Positions 37,944 to 46,275 of a stretch of DNA of 64,000 bases are shown one piece after another. The translations under genes were made by a program, and so were the position numbers. The stretch comes from Rhizobiales bacterium TNE-4 (GTDB lineage: Bacteria; Pseudomonadota; Alphaproteobacteria; Rhizobiales; Beijerinckiaceae). The notes under the pieces are model-generated. The model worked only from the letters and a program-made list of their open reading frames with translations. It was not told the origin of the DNA and did not search any database. Every line of letters starts with the position of its first letter. Position 1 is the stretch's first letter. Where the stretch lies: the NCBI GenBank assembly GCA_019083985.1, contig JAHRCV010000001.1:186001-250000 (forward strand), read 5' to 3'.

Positions 37944-38984
37944 TTACTTAGGCTGGTTCTTCACTTCCGCATCCCACTTGGCGAGCAGGCGCTTGCGTTC
38001 TGCCGAAGAACCATATTTCGCGAAATCGAAATCGATCAGCTTGATATCGGCCATCTTCGGTGCTTGCGGCGGGATCGGTGTGTCTTTGTTCGATGGCACC
38101 TGATAGGAGCGTGCCGGGGCGGCGAGAGCCTGTGCCTTCGGCGTCAACGCCCAATCGTACCATTTCTTGGCGTTCTCAAGGTTTTTTGCGCCCTTGATGA
38201 TGGACATAGAACCGATCTCATAGCCCGTGCCTTCGCATGGCGCGACGGCCTTCATCGGTGCACCTTCAACGATCATCGTCACGTGATCATGCAAGAAGGC
38301 GATCCCAACCGTCGTCTCGCCGAGGCTCGTCGCCTTCGCGGGTGCGGCGCCCGACTTGGTGTATTGGTTGATGTTCTTGTGCAGCTTCTTCATGTAGTCG
38401 AAGGCTTTGTCTTCACCCATGATCTGCACCAGCGTCGCGAGCATGGTGTAGGACGTTCCGGATGAATTCGGATCAGCGACCTGCACTTCATCCTTCAATT
38501 TGGGATTGAGAAGATCGGCCCAGCATTTCGGCTCCGGAATGCCTTTGGAAGCGATGAGCTTGGTGTTGTAGGCAAAGCCCAGTGCGCCCGAATAAATGCC
38601 GATCGTGCGGCCCTTGGTCTGGTTCCACTGCTTCACAGCCCAATCCTGCAGATTGGCCATGTTCGGTGATTTGTATTCTTCCGTGAGACCTTCTTCAGCG
38701 GCCTGCATATGGGGGTCGCCCGTGCCCCCCCACCAAATGTCGCCCTTCGGGTTTGATGCCTCTGCCTTGATCTGAGCGTAGGTCTCGCCCGAGCTCTTGC
38801 GGGTCATCGAAACCTTGATGCCGGTGTCCTTTTCGAAGGCTTCGACCATCGGGCGGCACCATTCTTCCTGCACCGAGCAGTAGACGGTGAGTTGGCCCTG
38901 CGCCTGCGCGGACAGGCTGCCTGCCAGCGTGGCGGCGCCCAGCGCCAAAGCGCCCATGGCCGATCGTGTCATGAAACGGTTCAT
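37944..38984 (-). CDS. ABC transporter substrate-binding protein (iron/phosphonate-like class)
   Basis: This 346-residue periplasmic protein has a Sec signal peptide (to about residue 28, SAQAQG) and a family 1/AfuA-like body starting QLTVYCSVQEEWCRPMVEAF. It opens the leftward ABC operon. The Tyr-Tyr pair that coordinates ferric iron in FbpA was not found at the expected place (the stretch reads AFLHDHVTM), so iron may not be the ligand. GGGAGAGGCAG precedes ATG 38984, which favours this start over the one 12 codons upstream. Confidence 0.88.
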   Translation of the reverse strand: MNRFMTRSAMGALALGAATLAGSLSAQAQGQLTVYCSVQEEWCRPMVEAFEKDTGIKVSMTRKSSGETYAQIKAEASNPKGDIWWGGTGDPHMQAAEEGLTEEYKSPNMANLQDWAVKQWNQTKGRTIGIYSGALGFAYNTKLIASKGIPEPKCWADLLNPKLKDEVQVADPNSSGTSYTMLATLVQIMGEDKAFDYMKKLHKNINQYTKSGAAPAKATSLGETTVGIAFLHDHVTMIVEGAPMKAVAPCEGTGYEIGSMSIIKGAKNLENAKKWYDWALTPKAQALAAPARSYQVPSNKDTPIPPQAPKMADIKLIDFDFAKYGSSAERKRLLAKWDAEVKNQPK

Positions 38985-39080
38985 TCTGCCTCTCCCCATT
39001 TTATCGTGGCGCTTGGCCATTTTTCTTGGCTGAAACCGTAGAATCGTGGCCAGCAGGGGTCAATGGCAGAGCGGGAGATG

Positions 39081-39122
39081 GCTTGGGATAGGGGGCTTGG
39101 GATAGGGGGCTTGGGATAGGGG
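39081..39122. repeat. Three perfect 14-bp tandem repeats, G-rich
   Basis: The unit GCTTGGGATAGGGG occurs three times head to tail without a mismatch (39081-39094, 39095-39108, 39109-39122). The plus strand has six runs of three or more G separated by short loops, so a G-quadruplex is possible. It lies about 100 bases upstream of the binding-protein start, between that gene and an IclR remnant. Confidence 0.9.
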
Positions 39123-39136
39123 GGCGTGCCTTGGCC

Positions 39137-39487
39137 TTACGTCATCCGGCCGCCGAGCCGCGCGGTAGCCATCTGCATCGCCAGAAGCCAAACGGGCACG
39201 CCTTGGGTGTCGAGTGCGAAGCGATCGGTGAGGTTAGTGATGCTGAGCGCCGCCACCCAGCGCCCATCGCGGTTCATGATCGGCACACCAAGGGCTGCGA
39301 GCCCGGTGATGAAATCATCCGCCACAAACTCATAATCTTGTTGCCTGATCTCAGCGCTACGCGCCTCCAAATCGGCCGCTTCTACAAGCGAATACGGTGT
39401 ACGTTTGACTTGCGGGCGCGCCAAAGCCGCAGCACGCTCGGCCTCACTCGCATAGGCTAGTACAACGCGCGGATCCGCAGCCCATAG
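39137..39487 (-). pseudogene. IclR-family regulator remnant (effector domain only)
   Basis: About 117 codons match the C-terminal half of an IclR effector-binding domain: VVLAYASEAERAAALARPQV, then a D-x-x-F-x-x-G-L block (DDFITGLAALGVPIMNRDGR) and WVAALSITNLTDRFAL. The N-terminal helix-turn-helix domain and the first half of the effector domain are absent. The open frame continues to 39598 but that part overlaps the cupin gene and has no IclR similarity. It is most likely a deletion remnant that cannot bind DNA. Confidence 0.7.
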
Positions 39488-39500
39488 AAAGGGAATGGAT

Positions 39501-39833
39501 ATGGCTTTCAAATGTGATGTTCCTGCTAAGCCGACCGTGCAGGTGGATGATGATGCTGTACGGATCACGCGTTGGGATTTCGAGCCGGGCGCGGTCACGG
39601 GGTGGCACGAGCATGGCTGGCCTTATTTCGTTGTCATGCTGATGGATGGCACTTTACGCATCCATGATGGCGAAAAAATCTCTGATGCCCCTTTGAAAGC
39701 GGGCCAATCCTATCGCCGTTTAGCCGGCACAAAACACGACGTGATGAATGGTTCCGATCACCCCATCGCTTTCATCGAAATTGAGGTGAAACGGCCGGAT
39801 CTTCTCAAAGAGCCACCAAATTTCGTTCCTTGA
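39501..39833 (+). CDS. Small cupin-domain protein
   Basis: This 110-residue single cupin has motif 1 GWHEHGWPYFVVMLMDGTLR with metal-binding His residues near 37-39, and motif 2 YRRLAGTKHDVMNGSDHPI. The fold is used by isomerases, oxygenases and binding proteins, and no specific reaction can be given. The ATG at 39501 has AAGGGA upstream. ATG 39495 is an alternative. Its 5' end lies beside the IclR remnant, as if both were brought together by a deletion. Confidence 0.75.
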   Translation: MAFKCDVPAKPTVQVDDDAVRITRWDFEPGAVTGWHEHGWPYFVVMLMDGTLRIHDGEKISDAPLKAGQSYRRLAGTKHDVMNGSDHPIAFIEIEVKRPDLLKEPPNFVP

Positions 39834-39848
39834 GGTAAGATCCCTCTA

Positions 39849-40898
39849 TCAAGGTCTCTCTGCAGTCGACTCATAAGCAACGGCGACGGGCTGTTGGCTG
39901 CGTCCTGTCGCAATCAAAGCATCAATCAAATGATGAACCGATAAAACCGCTTCACCGGTAACTTTCGGGGCACGCGATTCCTCAATAGCCGTAACGAAAT
40001 CCGCGATAACAGACCGATGCGACTGGTGAGAGAACGCCATCGGGTCAGCCCCTGTGCCACCCGCACTTTCATCGCTCTCGTAATGGAAAGTGCGTCCATC
40101 CTGCCAAAATATATGGAGCGCACTTCCAACCAGAGACGCTGTTGCGTTTTTGCAGATAAATTCGATCCTTTCGGGGAAGCCAGGATAGGCGGCGGTTGTC
40201 GCATAGATCGTGCCGATGGCGTTGTTGCGATAACGCACGCTCGCGCAGACGAGATCTTCTCCCTCCATCTGGTGGAGTGGCGTTGTGGTGACATAGCCAG
40301 TGACGTCGGCGGCAGGCCCGACAAAGCTCAACATCTGATCAAGCGTGTGGATGCCTTGCGTAATCAAAACGCCGCCTCCATCTCGCGCCAAGGTGCCACG
40401 CCCTGGCTCATCGTAATAGGATTGCGGGCGCCATAAGCCGATGGACGCTGAACAACCGATGATGTCACCAAGAAGACCTGAAGCAAAAGTTTCGGCGAGC
40501 TTGGTAGCCGCCGGTTTAAAACGATGCTGCAGCACCACAGCTAAGATGATGCCTGCCTGACGGCATATCGCAACGAGCTCTTGTGCGCGGGCCGTCGTTA
40601 CATCAAGCGGCTTCTCAAGAAGCACATGTTTTCCTGCTTCCGCGCAGCGACGCACAATTTCGAGATGGGTGTTGGGTGGCGTTAGGACGAGAACGGCCTT
40701 GATTGTGTCGTCGGCGAGGATTGTCTCAATATTGTCACAGAGCGGAAAAGGATGGCGTGAGGCAAAGGCCTGCCGACGCTCTAGGCTCGGACTGAACGCA
40801 TAGGCCACCTCAACCGTGTCGCGCAAATCCATGAGAGCCTGCGCATGTGGTGCAACAGCCATACCAAGACCGATAATGCCCACGCGAACCTTCGCCAT
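39849..40898 (-). CDS. Gfo/Idh/MocA family oxidoreductase
   Basis: This 349-residue NAD(P)-dependent sugar-type dehydrogenase has Rossmann VGIIGLGMAVAPHAQAL at the N-terminus, catalytic lysine in LLEKPLDVTTARAQ (near residue 95) and GGGVLITQGIHTLDQMLSF with the conserved Asp/His. Substrate unknown. It is convergent with the cupin gene and divergent from the GlcG/HbpS-like gene. Confidence 0.88.
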   Translation of the reverse strand: MAKVRVGIIGLGMAVAPHAQALMDLRDTVEVAYAFSPSLERRQAFASRHPFPLCDNIETILADDTIKAVLVLTPPNTHLEIVRRCAEAGKHVLLEKPLDVTTARAQELVAICRQAGIILAVVLQHRFKPAATKLAETFASGLLGDIIGCSASIGLWRPQSYYDEPGRGTLARDGGGVLITQGIHTLDQMLSFVGPAADVTGYVTTTPLHQMEGEDLVCASVRYRNNAIGTIYATTAAYPGFPERIEFICKNATASLVGSALHIFWQDGRTFHYESDESAGGTGADPMAFSHQSHRSVIADFVTAIEESRAPKVTGEAVLSVHHLIDALIATGRSQQPVAVAYESTAERP

Positions 40899-41056
40899 TG
40901 CAGCCTCTTATGTGTTGAATAAGTATCCCTTGAAGTAACCATAATAGCATCGGATGGCACGGCAATGCGTAATTTGAATGGCTTGCTATGAGCCTAAGTC
41001 TCACTAAACTATCCGACGACCATTGAGCCCGAAACACCGATAGAAATCTAACGGCC

Positions 41057-41494
41057 ATGAAAAAGATCCCTGTGCTTGATCACGCCGATGCATGGGCCGC
41101 ACTCAGTGTGGCGCGCGAAATTATCATGAAAGAAAATAAGCCGTTGGTGATCGTCATTGTGGATTCCCACGGTGAAATCATGGCGCTCTTTCGTCATGCT
41201 GATGCAATGTTGAGTTCAATCACAGTGGCGACGAACAAGGCCTATACGGCAGCGCGCTTGCGCAGACCCAGTGTTGCGGTTGGTCAAAAATCACGGAGTA
41301 CCACAGAGGGTTTTGACATCAGCTCCTTTGGCGATCCTCGTGTCACCGGCTTTGGCGGCGGTCTTCCTATCCTCTACGACGGTCACGTGATTGGTGGCGT
41401 CGGTGTCAGTGGGCTTGCTGAGGCAGAAGATATCGCGATTGCGGAATTAGCCATCGGTGCGATTGAAGCGAGTTGGAGCGGGACCGAGTCCTAA
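41057..41494 (+). CDS. GlcG/HbpS family protein
   Basis: This 145-residue alpha/beta protein of the DUF336 family is recognised by VIVIVDSHGEIMALFRHADAM, SITVATNKAYTAARLRRPS and VIGGVGVSGLAEAEDIAIAE. Members bind heme or corrinoid-like ligands or accompany glycolate and propanediol pathways, and the role here is not known. It is the last host gene before the integrated element, and the tRNA-derived repeat begins 180 bases downstream. Confidence 0.85.
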   Translation: MKKIPVLDHADAWAALSVAREIIMKENKPLVIVIVDSHGEIMALFRHADAMLSSITVATNKAYTAARLRRPSVAVGQKSRSTTEGFDISSFGDPRVTGFGGGLPILYDGHVIGGVGVSGLAEAEDIAIAELAIGAIEASWSGTES

Positions 41495-41674
41495 GGCAAC
41501 ATTGGTTGGGTCTATAGATGGAAGAACGTTGGGCTACCCGGGCGGGATAAGTAGATACGCCCCGCTTCTGAAACAGGACCGCGCCGTTTTGGTTTATCGG
41601 CCGGCGTGCCACAGGCGTGACGCGGAAAAACAGCGTGGTACAGCAGCGGGTTGATCACGATTTGAGACGGTGGG
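41495..41674. other. Host intergenic region before the integrated element
   Basis: This 180-base stretch lies between the GlcG-like gene and the left repeat. No gene, clear terminator or further repeat was seen. Before insertion it would have been the flank downstream of the tRNA-Arg 3' end. Confidence 0.5.
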
Positions 41675-41722
41675 TTTGGCGCACCCGAGAGGATTCGAAC
41701 CTCTGACCTTTGCCTTCGGAGG
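41675..41722. repeat. Left attachment-site copy (tRNA-Arg 3' fragment)
   Basis: 48 bases identical to 52817-52864. They encode the CCA end, acceptor 3' strand, T arm, variable loop and half of the anticodon arm of tRNA-Arg on the minus strand. The rest of the tRNA is missing here, so this copy is not a functional gene. Confidence 0.95.
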
Positions 41723-41977
41723 ATAAGTGTCCGTAAAATAACGTAATTATTTCAATATATTAGATAGGTTATAATCGATTTGTACATGATTTGTATATGT
41801 CATCTATAGTATAACTGATGATAAATATACTATAAACTGATAATAATAAAGCAAAAGTGTCAAAAATCTGACAGTTTAAAACGTATTCTAGAAAAAAACT
41901 GTGTACATTAGATCGTATTGAATTAAAATAACAAAGTAATAAACCTTTCAATCCAAAGTAATTCGGAGACCTATACG
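41723..41977. other. AT-rich left end of the element
   Basis: About 255 very AT-rich bases with no credible gene. Two head-to-tail 11-bp units GATTTGTACAT (41777-41787) and GATTTGTATAT (41788-41798) are here, and the first recurs exactly at 52736-52746 beside the integrase. They are candidate integrase arm sites or excisionase sites. Confidence 0.5.
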
Positions 41978-42571
41978 ATGGGACTCGGAAAACAAGCAAA
42001 GATCCTCTCAAAGAACCAGATTGAGACGACGCTCGGTTATCTCTCACGAACCCGCTACCCGCTCCGTAATCAGGTGATCTTCCTGCTCTCCGTGAAGGCG
42101 GGTCTTCGGGCAAAGGAGATCGCCAATCTCAAATGGGAAATGCTTACCACTCCCGACGGGGAGGTCAGTGACGCCATCCGCCTCACCAACTGGGCGAGCA
42201 AGGGCAAGACGGGTGGGAGGGTAATACCCCTCAATAGGGAACTGAGAACTGGTCTCAGCGCCCTTCTGGAGGACGCCAGGGACAGTTCCCGTCCATCCCC
42301 CTATGTCATTGCCACGGAGCGGTCGATACGGACCTCGGCACAGGCAATCGTGAACCTGTTCTTCAAGTGGTACGCCCAGATGGGATTGGAGGGATGCTCT
42401 AGTCACAGCGGTCGTCGAACCTTCATCACCAATGGGGCACGGAAGATCTCAACGGTCGGCGGTTCCTTGCGGGATATCCAGATGCTGGCAGGTCACTCAA
42501 ACCTGACGACTACTCAACGGTATATCGAGGGCGATGCTGAGGCACAGAAGAAGATTGTCGAACTGGTCTGA
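41978..42571 (+). CDS. Stand-alone tyrosine recombinase catalytic domain
   Basis: This 197-residue protein is a tyrosine recombinase with the full catalytic set: R44 (AGLRAKEIANL), K75 or K77 (ASKGKTGG), H143 and R146 (SSHSGRRTF), H173 (LAGHSNL) and Y182. It lacks the N-terminal core-binding domain of normal integrases, so it is about half the usual size. GGAG precedes the ATG. It lies near the left end while a full integrase sits at the right. It may help resolution of dimers or excision. This is inferred only from family and position. Confidence 0.88.
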   Translation: MGLGKQAKILSKNQIETTLGYLSRTRYPLRNQVIFLLSVKAGLRAKEIANLKWEMLTTPDGEVSDAIRLTNWASKGKTGGRVIPLNRELRTGLSALLEDARDSSRPSPYVIATERSIRTSAQAIVNLFFKWYAQMGLEGCSSHSGRRTFITNGARKISTVGGSLRDIQMLAGHSNLTTTQRYIEGDAEAQKKIVELV

Positions 42572-42760
42572 GATCACTCTCAGACCAAGGGGTCTAAAAA
42601 CCGTTGGATATAAATACTTTTTAGCGGGTCCAAAAATTCAGCCAAACCTGTCGAGACTGCCGTCAATGAGAATTGAGGTCGTCGGAATTCAGTAAGGGCA
42701 AGACGAGACTGCCGACCCGCTGAAAACCGTCCAGCAATGGACGGTACGATGAGGGCAACG

Positions 42761-42910
42761 GTGACAAATTACGACCCTCAAACACTCGGTGATCGCCTGA
42801 TTGGTCCCGATAGTGTTGGCGTTGATGAACTGGACGTAAACGGGAGATCGCTCAACCGCCCCGTACCTCTCAAGAGGTGTTCCAAATCAGGGTGTGTGAC
42901 GGGGCGCTAG
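42761..42910 (+). CDS. Possible 49-codon small gene
   Basis: A GTG-started frame with GAGGG four bases upstream reads 49 residues with no repeats or signal peptide, ending KSGCVTGR. In-frame ATGs exist at 42737 and 42749. There is no known family, and the open frame may be chance in this structured region. Confidence 0.22.
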   Translation: MTNYDPQTLGDRLIGPDSVGVDELDVNGRSLNRPVPLKRCSKSGCVTGR

Positions 42911-42919
42911 ACGCAAACC

Positions 42920-42957
42920 TTGAACACATATTCGGCGGACTGCCGAAGTGTGTTCAA
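42920..42957. repeat. Long two-part inverted repeat
   Basis: Outer arms TTGAACACA (42920-42928) and TGTGTTCAA (42949-42957) enclose inner arms TTCGGC (42931-42936) and GCCGAA (42942-42947), giving 15 paired positions with a five-base loop. No T run follows on either strand, so it is better read as an RNA structure or protein-binding site than as a terminator. Confidence 0.8.
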
Positions 42958-43283
42958 AAACACTTCCGCAATCGCTAGTGAATGAAACTCGTCAGTGAAG
43001 AAGATCAAACAAATAAAAAAAATCAGGAAACTCCCGAAGGGACTCATCCCGAGGAACGAGGGATGAGGAGAAAGGAAACGGATCAACGAGGGATCAGTAC
43101 AGACTGATCAACCTCATCGACTGATCGAACGATTTCCATGAAAACTGGATCCGCCGATTGCCGGTCAGCAACGGATTGAGCATCATTTGATGACGCTAAA
43201 AGGACGATCTGAGACAGCGAATGGGACGGAAAACGCTCTCGTCTTGATCAATCACATAAGTCATTGATATTATTGAATAAAAT

Positions 43284-43361
43284 ACGTTAAAAGGTGCCAC
43301 TAGAACGACAATATTCATCAGATATTTCTTAAAGAGAACAATTAACGTCCTACTGGCACCT
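43284..43361 (-). terminator. Imperfect inverted repeat after the replication gene
   Basis: On the minus strand, AGGTGCCA (43361-43354) shortly after the stop codon at 43366 pairs with TGGCACCT (43299-43292), which runs into TTTT. The arms extend imperfectly to 17 of 21 matches. It could end the replication transcript, although the loop is long. Confidence 0.45.
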
Positions 43362-43365
43362 GCCG

Positions 43366-46275
43366 CTACCCGCCGTATCGCCCCCTGAGGGTCTCACGGG
43401 ACACAAACCGCGCTGACAGATCCTCCATAAACTTCATACGCGATGGATCGATTCCGTAAAATCTCAAATTCTTGCCCTTCGACTTCGACCGCTTTTGACT
43501 GCTTAATTGAAGACCAACGATCTTGAGAAAAGCATTCAGTTGACGAACAGGGTTCACTTTCATGTCGTCACGTAACTCGATATTGAGACTTTCCTCAATA
43601 AGAATGCGGTTTTTCTGACACAGATCGACGAACGGTTTGAGCGTCAGGTTGCTGACACGAGCATCAATATCCAGTGATGGACCGTTCACGAGTGCTGTCG
43701 TCGAGATGACTTCGGACAAAATTAAATTGGAGTTCTTTACCCTCGTCAGCCTCTTTGAAGTTGACTGAAAGTGCTTTTCTTTAAAAAATTCAAATCGATA
43801 ATTTATGAACTTTTTGAGGTCAACGAAATTTGAAATTCTTTCAGCTAGTTTGCCGTTATCGTCTTGCCGAATGAGGTCTTCTGTTACTTCTATATCATAG
43901 CTATAGCGAAGTCGTGCTCGCTCGCATTGCCATTTTTCTTCTTCCGAGACATTTTTACCTTTCTCAATCGCCATCGCAAGTTTGATGTAATCTGAAGGAT
44001 CAATATCTTTTGCTGATAGTATATTTTTTATCCGCCGAGCGCCGATTGATCGCTTCGCCTCCTTCTCAGCGTCTCCCTTGACGGGTCTTGCCTGTTCGAC
44101 GACCTCGATCGTCCATCCGGACTGGTTGCGGAGTTTTTCAAAATAATACGCCATACGCTTCTTAGAGGAGCGCTGGGAAGAGATCATATGAGCAGCAATC
44201 ATCACGAGAGGGTGCTCAGCATCACTGATGGTTTCTCCAGTCTCTTGATCAACCGTTTTGGCGGATTGGATCCAATTAGATCTCACGAGTTCACTTTGAA
44301 TGACTTTGATGTTCGTTTCCTGTCGATTCTTATGAGCGCTGATCCAGACCGACACACGACCTGGATTTCTGACACGGCTGAGTTGCTGATCTACGTCGAA
44401 ATGAGTGTTCACATGGCTATAGAAGAATCCAAAGACCTCATCGACGTGACTGTCATTATTGGGAAACGTGATATCGATCCCTGTGCCGAGTGACGGTGAG
44501 CAGAGAAGGACTTGGATCTTTAAGAACTCGCTCTTGATATTCTCAACGAAGTCTTTTTCTGTGACAGACTGAGAATTGTCTGCCGTAATTGATCTGAGAA
44601 GAATTTCACTTTTAAACTCACGATTAATAATCTCCGTGAGGATGTTCACCAACTTCTTTGAGTTGCTCGTGACAAAGCATCGCTTTCCTTCTCGTATTGT
44701 TTCTAGCATCCTCTGAATGAGTAAGTTTTTGCTCTTATAGCGGTAGAGAATGCGGTTCGCCTGTTCCTTATCCGGTCGATTGACAATCAAGCGACACTTT
44801 TCTGACCAAAAGTCGGGACGAAAAGACTTAAGCGCATGTCCTGTAATGAGACCAAGATCGGCATCGAGAGCATAGATCGCCTTCGCATTGGCTAACATTC
44901 TTTTTAAGCTAAGATAAGCGCGGTCAATACCGATGTGATCAGCAATTGTTTCAGACAAGAGATGGCGGAAAACCTGTTCAGATTCGTCAATTATAATTGT
45001 GTCAAAAAACACTGGATTTTCGACATGGACAATCGATGACGAAATTTTGTACGTATGCTTCTCGGCTAAAAAGTGAAGACTATCCAGACATATGGAGTAG
45101 GCACGAACACGTCGCTTTATGGGTCCGTCCTTGAGATAACAATCTATATCAAGTTTATTTGCTGCTTCTTGAATGAGAGAACGGCGATGTCCGATCAGCA
45201 AAACTGAACGAGATCGTTCATTTGGACTAATATGATCAAGACTGCCTTTTAGTAATATATTTCTGATTAATCCTTTTAATGCCTCTGTCTTACCGCTTCC
45301 TTTGGGACTTTTAACCATCGTAATCCCAGCGGTGTAGTTGATTGGTGGAAGATATTGCTTCTCGTACAAAGAAATAATCGGCTTATAGGGAAAGAACTGA
45401 CTGAAGAAGTTTTCGTGCCTTGGCTTCTTTTTGCTGTAGGCAGTGCTGACTTCGTCGATCAGATGATCAAACTGATCAAAATCATAGTCATCAGGCGCAT
45501 CACACCAAAATGACGTGCGGCAGGTCATACAGTGAATGCCGAGTGTACCAGTGCTTGATCGGACGACGAATGCACTGCTCCTCCGATCCAAGTGGAATGG
45601 GCATTTGACGCTGGTTGTGTTCGTCAATTGCTGGAGGGGGACTAACCTGCCATTGGATAGTTCAACTAGACCGTCAGGATCGATTTTCTGAGAGGACGTG
45701 ATAGGAACGTTCTTATTGGCGGAACTCGTCCTAACTCGAGCGTCCTTCCCTGCTTTGATGAGTTTAGTGACTTCATCCTTGGGAAGCGTCTTCCCAACTT
45801 TAAAGACTTGGCATCCCTTACTGCCAAAGAAGAGACGACCCGCGTCTTTGATCGATTGGTCGCTCTCCAGCATGACCGCTAGACCAAGAAGGGCGTTTTT
45901 CCAGTCGTTCGCGTCAGTGATCGTCTCTTCCAACACGAAGACAATCCGAAACCTTGGATAGTCCTCAGAGTGAGAAGGGGTAGTGTAAAGAAACGTGGCA
46001 AAGTCTTGGATGAAGGGTGAACCGAGCGCTTCTTGAACCGTCAAACCACTGTCAATGTCGGCAGCAATAAAGTCTGAGCAGACGAAGTTCTCAGTTCGCC
46101 TGTAGCCATCCTCGAAGTGGGCAGTGAAAGCGTAACCGCGCCGAACATGGTTTATGAATTCTGAGATAGTCAGTTCGCTGGCGATGAACCCTTCAGCATA
46201 GGCACGGGTACCATTGACAGGTGTTTTATCGACGATCTTTGTCGATATGCCGACCTTATACCTTGACTGCTTCAT
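43366..46275 (-). CDS. Primase-helicase replication protein (CyRepA1/Herpes_ori_bp-like)
   Basis: This 969-residue protein has an archaeo-eukaryotic primase-like N-terminal domain with D73xD75 (FIAADIDSG), H102 in TPSHSEDYPRFR and D144 in SIKDAGRLFFGS. A zinc motif follows: C225, H228, C249, C252. A superfamily-type helicase then has Walker A SPKGSGKT (323-330), Walker B DTIIIDESE (425-433), SPSLGTGIDI (near 593) and QLSRVRNPGR (near 631). The layout matches plasmid replication proteins of the CyRepA1 kind and helicases related to herpes origin-binding protein. It should prime and unwind the element's own origin. The ~320 C-terminal residues have no recognised domain. Codon use is AT-rich. 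Confidence 0.85.
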   Translation of the reverse strand: MKQSRYKVGISTKIVDKTPVNGTRAYAEGFIASELTISEFINHVRRGYAFTAHFEDGYRRTENFVCSDFIAADIDSGLTVQEALGSPFIQDFATFLYTTPSHSEDYPRFRIVFVLEETITDANDWKNALLGLAVMLESDQSIKDAGRLFFGSKGCQVFKVGKTLPKDEVTKLIKAGKDARVRTSSANKNVPITSSQKIDPDGLVELSNGRLVPLQQLTNTTSVKCPFHLDRRSSAFVVRSSTGTLGIHCMTCRTSFWCDAPDDYDFDQFDHLIDEVSTAYSKKKPRHENFFSQFFPYKPIISLYEKQYLPPINYTAGITMVKSPKGSGKTEALKGLIRNILLKGSLDHISPNERSRSVLLIGHRRSLIQEAANKLDIDCYLKDGPIKRRVRAYSICLDSLHFLAEKHTYKISSSIVHVENPVFFDTIIIDESEQVFRHLLSETIADHIGIDRAYLSLKRMLANAKAIYALDADLGLITGHALKSFRPDFWSEKCRLIVNRPDKEQANRILYRYKSKNLLIQRMLETIREGKRCFVTSNSKKLVNILTEIINREFKSEILLRSITADNSQSVTEKDFVENIKSEFLKIQVLLCSPSLGTGIDITFPNNDSHVDEVFGFFYSHVNTHFDVDQQLSRVRNPGRVSVWISAHKNRQETNIKVIQSELVRSNWIQSAKTVDQETGETISDAEHPLVMIAAHMISSQRSSKKRMAYYFEKLRNQSGWTIEVVEQARPVKGDAEKEAKRSIGARRIKNILSAKDIDPSDYIKLAMAIEKGKNVSEEEKWQCERARLRYSYDIEVTEDLIRQDDNGKLAERISNFVDLKKFINYRFEFFKEKHFQSTSKRLTRVKNSNLILSEVISTTALVNGPSLDIDARVSNLTLKPFVDLCQKNRILIEESLNIELRDDMKVNPVRQLNAFLKIVGLQLSSQKRSKSKGKNLRFYGIDPSRMKFMEDLSARFVSRETLRGRYGG

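Larger units (their letters stand above)
42572..43365. other. Structured non-coding region, candidate replication origin
   Basis: Almost 800 bases without a convincing gene between the recombinase and the 3' end of the replication gene. It holds three copies of GACTGCCG (42655, 42707, 42938; the first two within an 11-bp CGAGACTGCCG repeat), a long two-part hairpin (42920-42957), an 8-bp stem CTCATCCC/GGGATGAG (43043-43067) and a GATCAGT/ACTGATC palindrome (43092-43109) followed by GACTGATC repeats at 43102 and 43119. Such clustered repeats beside a replication gene suggest an origin, but this is inference. Confidence 0.45.

Noticed and set aside
41675-41722. Second tRNA-Arg gene at the left repeat
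   Set aside because: Only the 3' part is present. The 5' acceptor strand, D arm and half of the anticodon stem are missing.
41769-42113. 114-codon minus-strand frame at the left end of the element
   Set aside because: It overlaps the recombinase gene and reads through very AT-rich DNA. No ribosome site or similarity.
42565-42586. Stem GGTCTGAG/CTCAGACC at the end of the stand-alone recombinase as a terminator
   Set aside because: The hairpin is real, but no T run follows and it overlaps the stop codon, so terminator status is not supported.
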